From contig NZ_FWXL01000002.1 in assembly GCF_900176395.1 (NCBI RefSeq), forward strand, positions 372,001-436,000: a stretch of 64,000 nucleotides of DNA. Direction: 5' to 3'. The position numbers and the translations under genes were made by a program. The first letter of the stretch is position 1. Each line of letters starts with the position of its first letter. Source of the DNA: Novosphingobium sp. B1 (GTDB lineage Bacteria; Pseudomonadota; Alphaproteobacteria; Sphingomonadales; Sphingomonadaceae). The notes below the pieces were generated by a model, which was not told the DNA's origin, did not search any database, and saw nothing but the letters and a program-made list of their open reading frames with translations. This document shows positions 35,417 through 44,241 of the stretch, piece by piece.

Positions 35417-35820
35417 TGGGCAGGATCCTTGCGCTTGACGGCATGGCGCAGCGTGGTGGCTTCGATGCTGGTGAAGCGGCCATCCGCCGTCTGGTAGAGG
35501 GCCATGCTTTCGAGCATGAGGCGGTCCCCGGTTGCGAGCACTTCGCCTGCGAGCGGCACGTCATCCTCGAGCGCGGTGAATGTCGATGCCAGCGCTGCGG
35601 CAAGGCACTCCTGGCCGACGAGGACTGCGCGCAATTCCATCACGCGGTGCAGGCGCAGGCGGACGCTGGCGTAGAAATCGAGGATCGCCTCGCGGCCTTC
35701 CAGCACGGTGCCGCCGCCATTGCGCAGCACGACGTCAGGTGCGTAGAAGGCTCCGTAGACTTCGTCATCGCCGCGGTTGAAAGCTTCGACATAGGCGGCA
35801 AGATCAGGGACGGCAGACAA
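35413..35820 (-). CDS. NTF2-like/SnoaL-type small protein
   Basis: A 135-residue protein with the cone-shaped NTF2 fold layout. LAAYVEAFNRGDDEVYGAFYAPDVVLRNGGG leads, then REAILDFYASVRLRLH and a series of strands ending FTSIEATTLRH. I take TTG 35820 as start because GAGGAAAA lies at the right distance; GTG 35862 is the alternative and would give 149 residues. Related proteins are isomerases, dehydratases or ring-hydroxylase subunits, so the reaction is open. The stop overlaps the MFS start. The gene is divergent from IclR across the palindrome. Confidence 0.75.
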   Translation of the reverse strand: MSAVPDLAAYVEAFNRGDDEVYGAFYAPDVVLRNGGGTVLEGREAILDFYASVRLRLHRVMELRAVLVGQECLAAALASTFTALEDDVPLAGEVLATGDRLMLESMALYQTADGRFTSIEATTLRHAVKRKDPAQ

Positions 35821-35869
35821 GCGGATTTTTCCTCGACAGGCAGCGTGACTTGCAGCATTCACGAGTTGT

Positions 35870-35883
35870 GTTGATAGATCAAC
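35870..35883. promoter_or_regulatory. Palindromic operator GTTGATAGATCAAC
   Basis: A palindrome with arms GTTGAT and ATCAAC around AG, located 50 bases from the NTF2-like start and 19 bases from the IclR start. It is placed to control both divergent genes, including autoregulation of IclR. Confidence 0.7.
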
Positions 35884-35901
35884 AATAATATCGGGAAGGG
35901 G

Positions 35902-36675
35902 ATGCGGATGGCTGAAGCACCGAAGGGAGCTGCCGAGCGCCTGGCCTATCTGCTGCCGTTCATCGCCAGCGGTCCTGCCCGCTTCGGCCTGGGCGACCTG
36001 GCAGAGAGGGCGGGCCTCCCGCAGAGTTCGGTGCACCGCTTGCTCAAGGTCATGCTGCGTTTCGGACTGGTGGAGCGGGGTACCGGACAATCCTATCGGC
36101 CCGGTCGTGAATTGCAGCGCATGGCATCGCAGATCGTTTCGCGCTTCGACCTGGTTCGCAGCGCACGGCCGATGCTGCAGCAACTTGTCGATTCATGGCA
36201 GGAGACGGCGGTGCTGTGCACTTACAGTCCCGTCTCACGCAAGGCGATCATTGCCGATGTCGTTCATACTCCACACCCGCTGCGCTATGCCGTCGAACGC
36301 GATGGCGAGATCACGCTGCCGTGGGGATCGCTGGGGCGTGCAGTGCTGGCCTACCTGCCGCGCGGCGAACAGGAAGCGATCATCCGCCAGTCGAACGCCG
36401 GACCGCTGACCGGGCGTCCGCGCTCGAAAAGGGCAGAACTGGATGCCGCGCTGGAGTCGATCCGGGCGGAGGGCGTATCGCGCTATTACGATCCGCAGAT
36501 CGATATCGCCGGGATCGCCGGGCCGATCTTCGGGCCCGAGGGCGAGATCCTCGGCTGTGTCGGCGTGACCATGCCATCACGCCGGTACCAGCTCCATCTG
36601 GCGGATGACCTTGCCAGTGCCGTGGGCAAGGTAGCGCGCGACCTGACCGAACTGGCATCCATGCAAGGCGCTTGA
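35902..36675 (+). CDS. IclR-family transcriptional regulator
   Basis: A 257-residue regulator. The N-terminal winged helix covers residues 10-70 (LGDLAERAGLPQSSVHRLLKVMLRFGLVERG). The effector domain follows, with GRAVLAYLPRGEQEAI near 140 and the conserved DIAGIAGPIFGPEGEILGCVGV near 200, typical of IclR. It is flanked on both sides by near-identical GTTGAT-N2-ATCAAC palindromes, 19 bases upstream of its start and 54 bases after its stop. These are good candidates for its own binding sites. The ligand is probably a pathway intermediate of the surrounding cluster. Confidence 0.92.
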   Translation: MRMAEAPKGAAERLAYLLPFIASGPARFGLGDLAERAGLPQSSVHRLLKVMLRFGLVERGTGQSYRPGRELQRMASQIVSRFDLVRSARPMLQQLVDSWQETAVLCTYSPVSRKAIIADVVHTPHPLRYAVERDGEITLPWGSLGRAVLAYLPRGEQEAIIRQSNAGPLTGRPRSKRAELDAALESIRAEGVSRYYDPQIDIAGIAGPIFGPEGEILGCVGVTMPSRRYQLHLADDLASAVGKVARDLTELASMQGA

Positions 36676-36728
36676 GAGAATTCCGCAATCTGGAAATGTG
36701 CTTTCACAATCTGGAAACACGCTTGACA

Positions 36729-36742
36729 GTTGATTAATCAAC
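36729..36742. promoter_or_regulatory. Palindromic operator GTTGATTAATCAAC with -35 box
   Basis: A perfect 14-base palindrome directly after a TTGACA hexamer (36723-36728). At the usual 17-base spacing the -10 region would be near CATGAT/ATGATC (about 36746-36751). The palindrome fills the promoter spacer, which fits repression or IclR-type control of the second TonB receptor operon. Confidence 0.7.
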
Positions 36743-36800
36743 ATCATGATCAGATCCCGGACCTGCCGCAAAGGATGCAGGCTTGTTTGGGAGAGAGGGA

Positions 36801-39254
36801 ATGGGCTCAGCGAAGTCATCGATGCGCACGACCGTGGCAAGGGCAGCGCTCCTCGTCGCAGCCTTGGCCGCTTCGCCGGCCATCGCACAATCCGCGCCAC
36901 AGGACCCGCAGGCCGAGCCTGCGCAAGGCAATGCCGAAATCATCGTCACGGCCCAGTTCCGCAGCCAGAAGCTGCAGGACGTGCCAATCGCGATCACCGC
37001 AGTGACCGGCGAGACGCTGGAGCAGCGCGGGCAGACCAACCTTGCGGACCTTGGCACAAATGCCCCCAATGTGACCTTGCGGCAGAGCGCGGCCAGCTTC
37101 GGCCCGGCGGTTGTCGCCTATATCCGTGGCGTGGGTCAGCGCGATACCAACTTCGCCCTCGAACCCGGCGTCGGGCTTTATATCGACGACGTCTACCTGC
37201 CGACCATGCATGGCTCGCTGCTGAACCTTGTCGATCTTGACCGCGTGGAAATCCTGCGCGGTCCGCAAGGCACGCTGGCCGGCCAGAACTCGATCGGTGG
37301 CGCGATCCGGCTCTATTCCAAGAAGCCCAGCGCCGATACCGACGGCTATGTTTCGGCGACATACGGGCGGTTCAACCGGCTCGAACTGCGCGGCGGGGCG
37401 AACTTCACCCTGGCGCCAGACCAGTTGTTCGCGCGCATCTCCGGTGCCTCGGTCAACAAGGACGGCTACATCACGCGCTACGACTACCGCTGCACCCATC
37501 CCGGCAGCACGATCCCGAGCACGGTGACCGGCAAGGACTGCAAGCTCGGCACCGAAGGGGGCAAGAGCTATGTCGCGGGCAGGCTTGCGCTGCGCTGGAC
37601 GCCGTCTTCGATGATCACGGCAGACATTGCGGTCGACGTTACGCGCGACAACAGCGAGCCGGGGGCATCGACGCTGCTTTACGTTGGTCGCCAAGCCGCG
37701 CCGGGCGTGGTGCTAAACGGCCTCGCCACGCCGACGCTGCCGGCCTACGTCCTCAACGGCAATCTCTTCGGCAACGCCACGGGCTCGCCCTATGTCAGCT
37801 ATTCGCCGTTCGGCAACTTCGCGCAGGATACCTTCAGCAACAGCCCCTACATCAACTACGAGAACTACACCGATACCGCCCCGCGCGACGGGTCGGCGCC
37901 CTGGTCGGCCCCGCTCAAGGCGGCGCTCAATACCTGGGGCATTTCGGGCACGCTGACGGCTGACGTTTCGGACAACCTGCAGTTGACGTCGATCACCGCC
38001 TATCGCGAATTCGATGGCATCTACTCGACCGGCGATGGATCACCGTTCAATCCGTCGCTGCAGGCCAACAAGGTGTTCAACCACCAGTTCAGCCAGGAAC
38101 TGCGCGCCTCGGCCAAGGTCGGCGACATCGCCAACATCACGGTGGGCGGCTACTATTTCAACAAGACCAGCCGCTATGAAGCACGCATCACGCTGACCAC
38201 GCTGGCCTTCCTTGAAGAAGACACGATCCCGGCAACCACCAAGGCCGTCTTCGCCAATGCCGATGTCAGCCCGATCGAGAACCTGACGATCCTTGGCGGC
38301 ATTCGCTACACCGATCAGTCCAAGTCTTTCCGCTATGGCCGGTTCGGTGTGCCGGGATCGGCTTCGGGCGGGGCGGTGCCGCCATCGCTGGCCCCGCTTA
38401 ACGGTCTGGTCGGCAAGTTCTCGGGCAGCCGGGTCGATTACCGCGCGGGCGTGCAATATCGCTTCACACCCGAGATCATGGGCTATGCCCAGTTCTCGAC
38501 CGGCTTCCGCGGTGGCGGCGTCAACCCGCGCCCGTTCTTCCCGCAGCAGGCGCTGCCACACGATCCCGAAAAGCTGAAGGCCTACGAAGTCGGCTTCAAG
38601 ACCGACCTGTTCGACCGGCGCATGCGGCTGAACACTTCGGCGTTCATCAACAAGTACACCGACATTCTGGTGACCGTGGCCAACTGCCCGATCACCGGGG
38701 CCCCTGCGGCACCGTGTTCGCTGCCGCTCAATGCCGGCAACGCCACGATCAAGGGCTTCGAGGCGGAACTGGCGCTGCGCCCGGTCGATGCCTTCACCAT
38801 CGAAGCCTCGCTCGCCTATCTCAACTTCAAGTATGACTCGATCAGTGCAGCCGCTGCCAATTCCGGGATCGGCCGCGAGGATCGGGGGCAGTATATCTCG
38901 CCCTGGCAGTGGAGCCTTTCAGCACAGTACGCGCTGGACCTCGGCGGTGCCGGCACGCTGACGCCGCGGGTCGATGTTTCGCACATCGACAGCTTCAACC
39001 GCAACGCCAACAACGTCGATGCCGTCAGCGGCGGCCGCGACATCTTCGGCGAGATCAAGGGCTACACCCTGGTCAACGCGCGGCTGGCCTATGCCACCGA
39101 GGACCGTGACTGGGAGATCGCGCTGGAAGGCCGCAACCTGACCAACAAGCTCTACTACGCCGACGTTTTCGACAACCGTGGCTCGACCGCTTCGGTTCAG
39201 GGCACCCCGGCCGAGCCACGCACCTGGGCGGTGACGCTCAAGCGGCGCTTCTGA
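36801..39254 (+). CDS. TonB-dependent receptor (FecA/CirA-like, catabolic cluster)
   Basis: An 817-residue outer-membrane receptor. ATG 36801 has AGAGAGGGA just upstream, and the signal peptide runs to about residue 30 (LVAALAASPAIAQ). The TonB box is NAEIIVTAQ. The plug has LQDVPIAITAVTGETLEQRG, then VGLYIDDVYLPTMHGSLLNL and EILRGPQGTLAGQNSIGGAI. This plug type is common in sphingomonad receptors for aromatics, lignans and other non-sugar nutrients, and differs from the carbohydrate-type receptor at 19119. It ends in a normal aromatic residue (RRF). A hairpin after the gene separates it from the enzymes downstream. Confidence 0.94.
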   Translation: MGSAKSSMRTTVARAALLVAALAASPAIAQSAPQDPQAEPAQGNAEIIVTAQFRSQKLQDVPIAITAVTGETLEQRGQTNLADLGTNAPNVTLRQSAASFGPAVVAYIRGVGQRDTNFALEPGVGLYIDDVYLPTMHGSLLNLVDLDRVEILRGPQGTLAGQNSIGGAIRLYSKKPSADTDGYVSATYGRFNRLELRGGANFTLAPDQLFARISGASVNKDGYITRYDYRCTHPGSTIPSTVTGKDCKLGTEGGKSYVAGRLALRWTPSSMITADIAVDVTRDNSEPGASTLLYVGRQAAPGVVLNGLATPTLPAYVLNGNLFGNATGSPYVSYSPFGNFAQDTFSNSPYINYENYTDTAPRDGSAPWSAPLKAALNTWGISGTLTADVSDNLQLTSITAYREFDGIYSTGDGSPFNPSLQANKVFNHQFSQELRASAKVGDIANITVGGYYFNKTSRYEARITLTTLAFLEEDTIPATTKAVFANADVSPIENLTILGGIRYTDQSKSFRYGRFGVPGSASGGAVPPSLAPLNGLVGKFSGSRVDYRAGVQYRFTPEIMGYAQFSTGFRGGGVNPRPFFPQQALPHDPEKLKAYEVGFKTDLFDRRMRLNTSAFINKYTDILVTVANCPITGAPAAPCSLPLNAGNATIKGFEAELALRPVDAFTIEASLAYLNFKYDSISAAAANSGIGREDRGQYISPWQWSLSAQYALDLGGAGTLTPRVDVSHIDSFNRNANNVDAVSGGRDIFGEIKGYTLVNARLAYATEDRDWEIALEGRNLTNKLYYADVFDNRGSTASVQGTPAEPRTWAVTLKRRF

Positions 39255-39269
39255 TTGCTTAACCCCCAT

Positions 39270-39296
39270 CCCCCGGACACCCCTCCCGTCCGGGGG
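39270..39296 (+). other. Strong hairpin after second TonB receptor
   Basis: CCCCCGGAC and GTCCGGGGG form a 9-base-pair perfect stem with a 9-base loop, followed by AAACCC. It lacks the T-run of a terminator and most likely stabilises the receptor message or reduces read-through into the dioxygenase gene. Confidence 0.55.
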
Positions 39297-39327
39297 AAAC
39301 CCTTCCTGTTTCCTGAAAGGCGCCGCC

Positions 39328-40284
39328 ATGGGCACGCAACCAGTTTCTCCCCTTCGCCCTGCCCCCGGCGTACCGCTGGCGGCCGGACTGCCGATGCCGG
39401 CATTCCGGCGCATCACCGTGGAACCGCTGAGTGGCGCGTGCGGCGCCGAGATCGGCGGGGTGGATCTGTCCCGCCCGCTCGATACGGAGACGACCGCCGA
39501 GATCATGGCCGCGTTCCAGCAGTTCCTGGTAATCGTCTTCCGCAACCAGGACCTGACCCCGGACCAGCACAAGTCCTTTTCCCGCCTGTTCGGAGAACTG
39601 ACCGAACTGCCGCAGGCGCCGACCTACAACGGCGACCGCGAAATGCAGGAAGTGCGCCGCGAGGCGGACGAGCCGGTCAACGTCGTGCCTTCGTTCGAGC
39701 ACTTCCACACCGACAGCCCGTTCCTGCCGCAGCCGCCCAAATGCATCGTCATGCGCGCGCTCGATTGTCCGCAGTGGGGTGGCGATACGGCTTTCTCGAA
39801 TGCCTATCTGGTCTACGAGAACCTTTCAGAAGGCCTGCGCACGCTCGTCGACGGGTTGCAGATCATCTATTCTGGCAAGGACATCTGGCGCAAGAACGAG
39901 AGCCTGCCGCCGGAAAAGCGCCTGCGCTTGCGCGAGACGCACGGTTTCAGCGAAGACCAGCTCGAAAGCATCCACCCGGCGGTGCGGGTCCATCCGGAAA
40001 CGGGCCGGCGGGCAATCTTTGCCAACACTGCCTATTTCAAGCGCTTCGTCGGCTGGACCGAGGAGGAGAGCCGCGCCTTGCTGGATTACCTCCAGAGCCA
40101 GGCGCAGCAGTTGCATTATCACTGCCGGGTGAAGTGGCAGCGCGACACGCTGATAGTGTGGGACAACCGCTTTACCCTGCACCGCGGGGTGCACGACTTC
40201 ATCTATGAGCGCCGCCACCTGATCCGGACCACCGTCATGGGCGAGCGTCCGCTGGGGCCGGCAGACTGGAAGCGGGCTGGCTGA
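39328..40284 (+). CDS. TauD/TfdA-family Fe(II)/2-oxoglutarate dioxygenase
   Basis: A 318-residue alpha-ketoglutarate-dependent dioxygenase. The iron site is complete: His127 and Asp129 in FHTDSPF, and distal His285 in FTLHRGVHDF. The 2-oxoglutarate-binding arginine is probably in YERRHLIRTT, a little after the distal histidine. RRITVEPLSGACGAEIGGVDL at the N-terminus is the standard TauD opening. Family members oxidise sulfonates, aryloxyacetates and other acids next to a carboxylate or sulfonate. It lies in the operon after the TonB receptor and 5 bases before the TPP enzyme. The substrate is not readable. Confidence 0.92.
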   Translation: MGTQPVSPLRPAPGVPLAAGLPMPAFRRITVEPLSGACGAEIGGVDLSRPLDTETTAEIMAAFQQFLVIVFRNQDLTPDQHKSFSRLFGELTELPQAPTYNGDREMQEVRREADEPVNVVPSFEHFHTDSPFLPQPPKCIVMRALDCPQWGGDTAFSNAYLVYENLSEGLRTLVDGLQIIYSGKDIWRKNESLPPEKRLRLRETHGFSEDQLESIHPAVRVHPETGRRAIFANTAYFKRFVGWTEEESRALLDYLQSQAQQLHYHCRVKWQRDTLIVWDNRFTLHRGVHDFIYERRHLIRTTVMGERPLGPADWKRAG

Positions 40285-40289
40285 GCGCG

Positions 40290-41918
40290 ATGAAAGTCAG
40301 CACGGCCATTGCCGAAATCCTCGTCCGTGAAGGCGTGGACACGATCTTCGGCTACCCGCGCAACGCCGTGCTGGAACAGGCAGCGGCGCGCGGCATCCGC
40401 ACGATCATCGTGCGGCAGGAGCGCACCGGCCTGCACATGGCCGATGCCTATTCGCGGATGACGCGGGGCAAGCGCATGGGGGTGTTTGCCATGCAGCACG
40501 GCCCCGGCACCGAAAACGCCTATGGCGGCGTGGCGCAGGCCTATTCGGAAAGCGTGCCGGTGCTGGTGCTGCCGCAGGGCTATGCGCGCAGGCTGGCTCA
40601 CGTGCGCGACAACTACAATGCCAGCCGTTCGATGCGCGACATCACCAAGCTGGCCGAACCGATCCTGCGGGCAGAGGATACCCCGGCGATCATGGCGCGC
40701 GCCTTCACTGCGCTGCGTAATGGCCGCTTCCGGCCCGCCCTGGTGGAAATGCCGTGGGACGTGCTGGGCGAGGAGATCGGCAGCAAACTCGATTACCAGC
40801 CCGTGGTTTCGACGCGGTGCGGCCCGGACCCCGAGATGGTGGAGCAGGTTGCCGAGCGACTGGTGGCAGCGCGGCGGCTGGTGATCCATGCCGGGCAGGG
40901 CGTGCACTGGGCCGAGGCCTATGGCGAACTGCGCGAGCTTTCGTCCCTCCTTGGCGCTCCGGTTTCGACCAGCCTTGAAGGCAAGAGCGCGTTCGACGAA
41001 ACGCACCCGTTGGCACTGGGATCGGGCGGCGCGGCGATCCCCGGGCAGTTGCGCCATTTCCTCGATGGTGCCGACCTGATCCTCGGCATCGGTTGCAGCT
41101 TTGCCGAAACCGCGTTCGGCGTCGCCATGCCGCGCGACGTGGAGATCATCCACGCCACGCTCGACCCTGCGGATTTCAACAAGGGCGTGCGGTGCACGAT
41201 GGCGCTGGCAGGCGATGCGAAGCTGACGTTGCGGGCGCTGATCGAGGCCTGTCGGCAGCGGTTGCAGGCTGCGCGCGATCCTTCCGCGACGATCGCGGAA
41301 ATCCGTGAGGTGGAGCAGCGCTGGCTGGCGCAATGGTTGCCCCTGCTCGAGTGCGACGATGCGCCGCTCAATCCCTATCGCGTGCTGTGGGACCTGCAGA
41401 AGGCGGTGGGCGGGCGCGACATTGTCATCACGCACGACGCCGGTTCGCCCCGCGATCAGTTGACGCCGTTCTGGAAATCGCGCGCGCCGCTCAGCTACAT
41501 CGGCTGGGGCAAGTCGACGCAGCTTGGCTATGGCCTGGGCCTGGTGATGGGCGCCAAGCTGGCCTGCCCGGAAAAGCTGTGCATCAACGTCTGGGGCGAT
41601 GCCGCGATCGGCTTTACCGGCATGGATTTCGAGACCGCGGCGCGCGAGCGGTTGCCGATCCTTTCGATCCTGCTCAACAATTCAGCCATGGCCATCGAGC
41701 TTGACCAGATGCCCGAGGCGACGCGGCGGTTCCGCGCGACCGACATTTCAGGTGACTATGCCAAACTGGCCGAAGCGCTGGGCGGATATGGCGAGCGGGT
41801 TACCCGGCCCGAAGACATCATGGGCGCGATTGCGCGTGGCATCGCCGCCACCGAGGCGGGTCGGCCTGCGCTGCTCGAATTCATCACCAGCACGGAAACG
41901 CGGGCCTCGCGACTGTGA
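40290..41918 (+). CDS. Thiamine-pyrophosphate-dependent enzyme, acetolactate-synthase-like
   Basis: A 542-residue TPP enzyme. The catalytic Glu44 lies in VRQERTGLHMADAYSR, where POX/ALS-family enzymes have it. The middle FAD- or nucleotide-like domain spans roughly 190-340. The Mg-TPP motif is WGDAAIGFTGMDFETAARERLPILSILLNN near 430. True acetolactate synthases use longer sequences with a regulatory partner, which is absent. Possible reactions are decarboxylation of a 2-oxo acid, oxalyl- or benzaldehyde-type lyase chemistry, or sulfoacetaldehyde-type acyl transfer. It is in one operon with two dioxygenases. No function can be assigned beyond the class. Confidence 0.88.
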   Translation: MKVSTAIAEILVREGVDTIFGYPRNAVLEQAAARGIRTIIVRQERTGLHMADAYSRMTRGKRMGVFAMQHGPGTENAYGGVAQAYSESVPVLVLPQGYARRLAHVRDNYNASRSMRDITKLAEPILRAEDTPAIMARAFTALRNGRFRPALVEMPWDVLGEEIGSKLDYQPVVSTRCGPDPEMVEQVAERLVAARRLVIHAGQGVHWAEAYGELRELSSLLGAPVSTSLEGKSAFDETHPLALGSGGAAIPGQLRHFLDGADLILGIGCSFAETAFGVAMPRDVEIIHATLDPADFNKGVRCTMALAGDAKLTLRALIEACRQRLQAARDPSATIAEIREVEQRWLAQWLPLLECDDAPLNPYRVLWDLQKAVGGRDIVITHDAGSPRDQLTPFWKSRAPLSYIGWGKSTQLGYGLGLVMGAKLACPEKLCINVWGDAAIGFTGMDFETAARERLPILSILLNNSAMAIELDQMPEATRRFRATDISGDYAKLAEALGGYGERVTRPEDIMGAIARGIAATEAGRPALLEFITSTETRASRL

Positions 41919-41931
41919 CAGGCAAGAGCTG

Positions 41932-42837
41932 ATGCTGCGCCCCGCCTTGCGAGAACTGCGCCGCGACGAGGCGGACGCGCTGATGCGAGGAGACGAGGCG
42001 GCGTTAGGCGGGCTTCGCGAAGACCTGCTGCGCGTCTTCCGTTCAGGCCCGAGAGCGGTTGTTGTCACCGGGCTTGATCCCGATTTGCTGGGCGAGGCGC
42101 GGTTTGCGCAGACTTTGCTGCAGATGGGATCATGGCTCGGCACACCGGCCATACAATCTCCTGCCGGGGAGACCGTTGCGCGGGTGGAGCGGCGTGCAGG
42201 CGATGCGCAGGCGCGGGGAACGCATTCCGATAGCGAGCTTAAGGCCCATACCGATCTCCACGATATCCTTGCCTTGGCCGCCATATGAACTGCGCAGCAC
42301 GGTGGCGACAGCTTCCTGATCAGCGCTGCCGACCTTTACGCGGCGATGCAGCAGACCGCGCCCAACCTGCTCGAGCCGTTGTACGAGGGCTACTGGTTTG
42401 GCAGCAATCCGGCGCTGGATTCCGACCACCCCGTGTCCGTCGCCAAGGCGCCGGTCTTCGTGCGGTGTGGTCGGCAGGTGCAGTGCTGCTTCAACCGCTA
42501 CTTTCTGGGTGCCGCGGCGCAGGCCCGGGCGGAGGCGCTGCCACCTGATCTGGCAACGGCGATAAACGCTTTGCAGCGGACGGCGGCAATGCTGGCGGGC
42601 AGGGCCCTTTTCAAGCTGGAGCGCGGCGATGTGTTGTTCTGGCACAACTGGAGCTGGCTGCACGGCCGAACTGCCTTTGCCGACGGTGAAGGTGACGCTG
42701 ACGGGGCGGGCCGGTTGCTCTTGCGGCTCTGGCTCCATTCGGATCTGATCAAGCCATTGGACCCGCGTCTCGCCGAGCGCGGGAAAGCGATCGACCGGGA
42801 CCACAAGCGGGCAATGCTGGAAGGAATGCAAGGATGA
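41932..42837 (+). pseudogene. TauD-like dioxygenase interrupted by an in-frame TGA
   Basis: A 301-codon reading frame from ATG 41932, broken by TGA at 42286-42288. The same frame stays coding on both sides: ...HTDLHDILALAAI before, and TAQHGGDSFLISAADLYAA after. This is the family's continuation around the usual 'RTARHGGD' turn, so the TGA most likely replaces CGA (Arg) by one C-to-T change. The iron ligands are in KAHTDLHD and WSWLHGRTAF on opposite sides of the stop, so truncation would destroy the active site. The stop of the full frame overlaps the MFS start (ATGA). A sequencing error or stop-codon read-through are alternatives. Confidence 0.82.
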
Positions 42838-44162
42838 CACCGGACAAGGCACTGCCGACCGACTTTGCAATCGACGGCCCGGCCGAAGCTCCATCGCCGC
42901 GCGAGCCGTGGCCTTGGCGAGCGACATGGCCGCTGGCGGCGCTCACCCTGATCTCGGTATTCAACTACCTCGACCGCTCCCTGCTCGGGCTGGCGCTTCC
43001 GGCAATCAAGAAGGAATTCGGCGCGTCCGACACGGTGCTCGGGCTGGTGTCGGGGCTGGCGTTCGTGCTGCTCTATTCGGTGGTCGGGGTACCCATTGCC
43101 TGGCTGGCCGACCGTTCCAACCGCCGCAACATCGTTGCCGCAGGCCTCGCCTTCTGGAGCCTGATGACGATGCTGACCGGCTATGTTGCCTCGCTCTGGC
43201 AGCTTGCCGCGGCGCGGTTCCTGATGGGGGCGGGTGAAGCTTGCGGCATCGCACCATCCAATGCCATGCTGGCCGACCTGTTCCGGCCGGCGCGGCGCTC
43301 GCTGGCGATGGCGATCTTCGGGACGGCCAACTCCATCGCCTTCATCGCCTTCTTCCCGGTGGCGGGGTGGATTGCCCAGAACCACGGCTGGCGCGCCATG
43401 TTCGTGGCAATGGGCGCGCCGGGTATCGTGCTGGCGCTGATCTTCCTGCTGACTGTGCGCGAACCCGTCCGCCGCAACCCCCCCCCGCCGCGTCTGGGCG
43501 GATCGATTGGCGCAATGGCGCGAGACATCCGGGCGCTGTTTGCAAACCGCTGCTTCGGCTGGATCTTTCTTGGCGTAACGCTGATGGGCGCAAACGTCTG
43601 GGCTGCCGGGGCGTGGACGCCGACGTTCTTCACGCGGGTGCACCACATGGGCATGGCCGAGATCGCCGGCACGATCGGCCCGGCGCGGGGCGCTGCCGGA
43701 GCGCTGGGCATCCTTGCCGGCGGCCTGATCATCGACCGGCTCGCCGCAGACCGGGCGGGTTGGCGCATCGGGCTTCCGGCGCTGGCCTGCCTGCTTTCAG
43801 GACCGGCTGAACTGCTGTTCCTGATGGGCGATGCCCAGTCGGTGTGGCTGGCCGGATTTGCGCTGGCGAGCCTGCTTACCCTGGTGCACCAGGCGCCGAT
43901 CTATGCCGCGACCGTGGGCATCGTGGCAGAGCATCGCCGGGCGCTTGCCATCGCGGTGATCCTGTTTGGCGCAAGCTTCATCGGCAACGTCGTCGGCCCC
44001 AGCGCGGTCGGCTTTGCCACCGACCTGCTCACGCCCCGCTTCGGAGAAGAGGCAGTGCGCTATTCCATGCTGATCATTGCCGTCACGCCGATGCTGGCCG
44101 GCCTGTGCTTCCTGCGCGCAGCTACGCTGTTCCGCACAAGTTTTGTCCAGACCGAAGCTTGA
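42834..44162 (+). CDS. MFS transporter (second of the cluster)
   Basis: A 442-residue twelve-helix inner-membrane carrier. FNYLDRSLLGLALPAIKKEFG, SVVGVPIAWLADRSNRRN and GAGEACGIAPSNAMLADLF mark the same MFS subgroup as the gene at 34040. The first 40 residues form a polar cytoplasmic leader. Its ATG overlaps the stop of the interrupted dioxygenase. It probably imports the compound first brought across the outer membrane by the TonB receptor at 36801; this is inferred from operon order. Confidence 0.9.
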   Translation: MTPDKALPTDFAIDGPAEAPSPREPWPWRATWPLAALTLISVFNYLDRSLLGLALPAIKKEFGASDTVLGLVSGLAFVLLYSVVGVPIAWLADRSNRRNIVAAGLAFWSLMTMLTGYVASLWQLAAARFLMGAGEACGIAPSNAMLADLFRPARRSLAMAIFGTANSIAFIAFFPVAGWIAQNHGWRAMFVAMGAPGIVLALIFLLTVREPVRRNPPPPRLGGSIGAMARDIRALFANRCFGWIFLGVTLMGANVWAAGAWTPTFFTRVHHMGMAEIAGTIGPARGAAGALGILAGGLIIDRLAADRAGWRIGLPALACLLSGPAELLFLMGDAQSVWLAGFALASLLTLVHQAPIYAATVGIVAEHRRALAIAVILFGASFIGNVVGPSAVGFATDLLTPRFGEEAVRYSMLIIAVTPMLAGLCFLRAATLFRTSFVQTEA

Positions 44163-44241
44163 AAGTCTCAACTGAAACCACTTATAGCCGCGCGCGTTGA
44201 CAAGACGCGGCCGGCACAGGCGGCGCAGGAGGGGTTTCGAG

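Noticed and set aside
40290-41918. Assignment of the TPP enzyme as sulfoacetaldehyde acetyltransferase or acetolactate synthase
   Set aside because: The catalytic Glu and TPP motif show only the superfamily. No phosphotransacetylase or regulatory subunit gene is adjacent, so a specific name cannot be supported.
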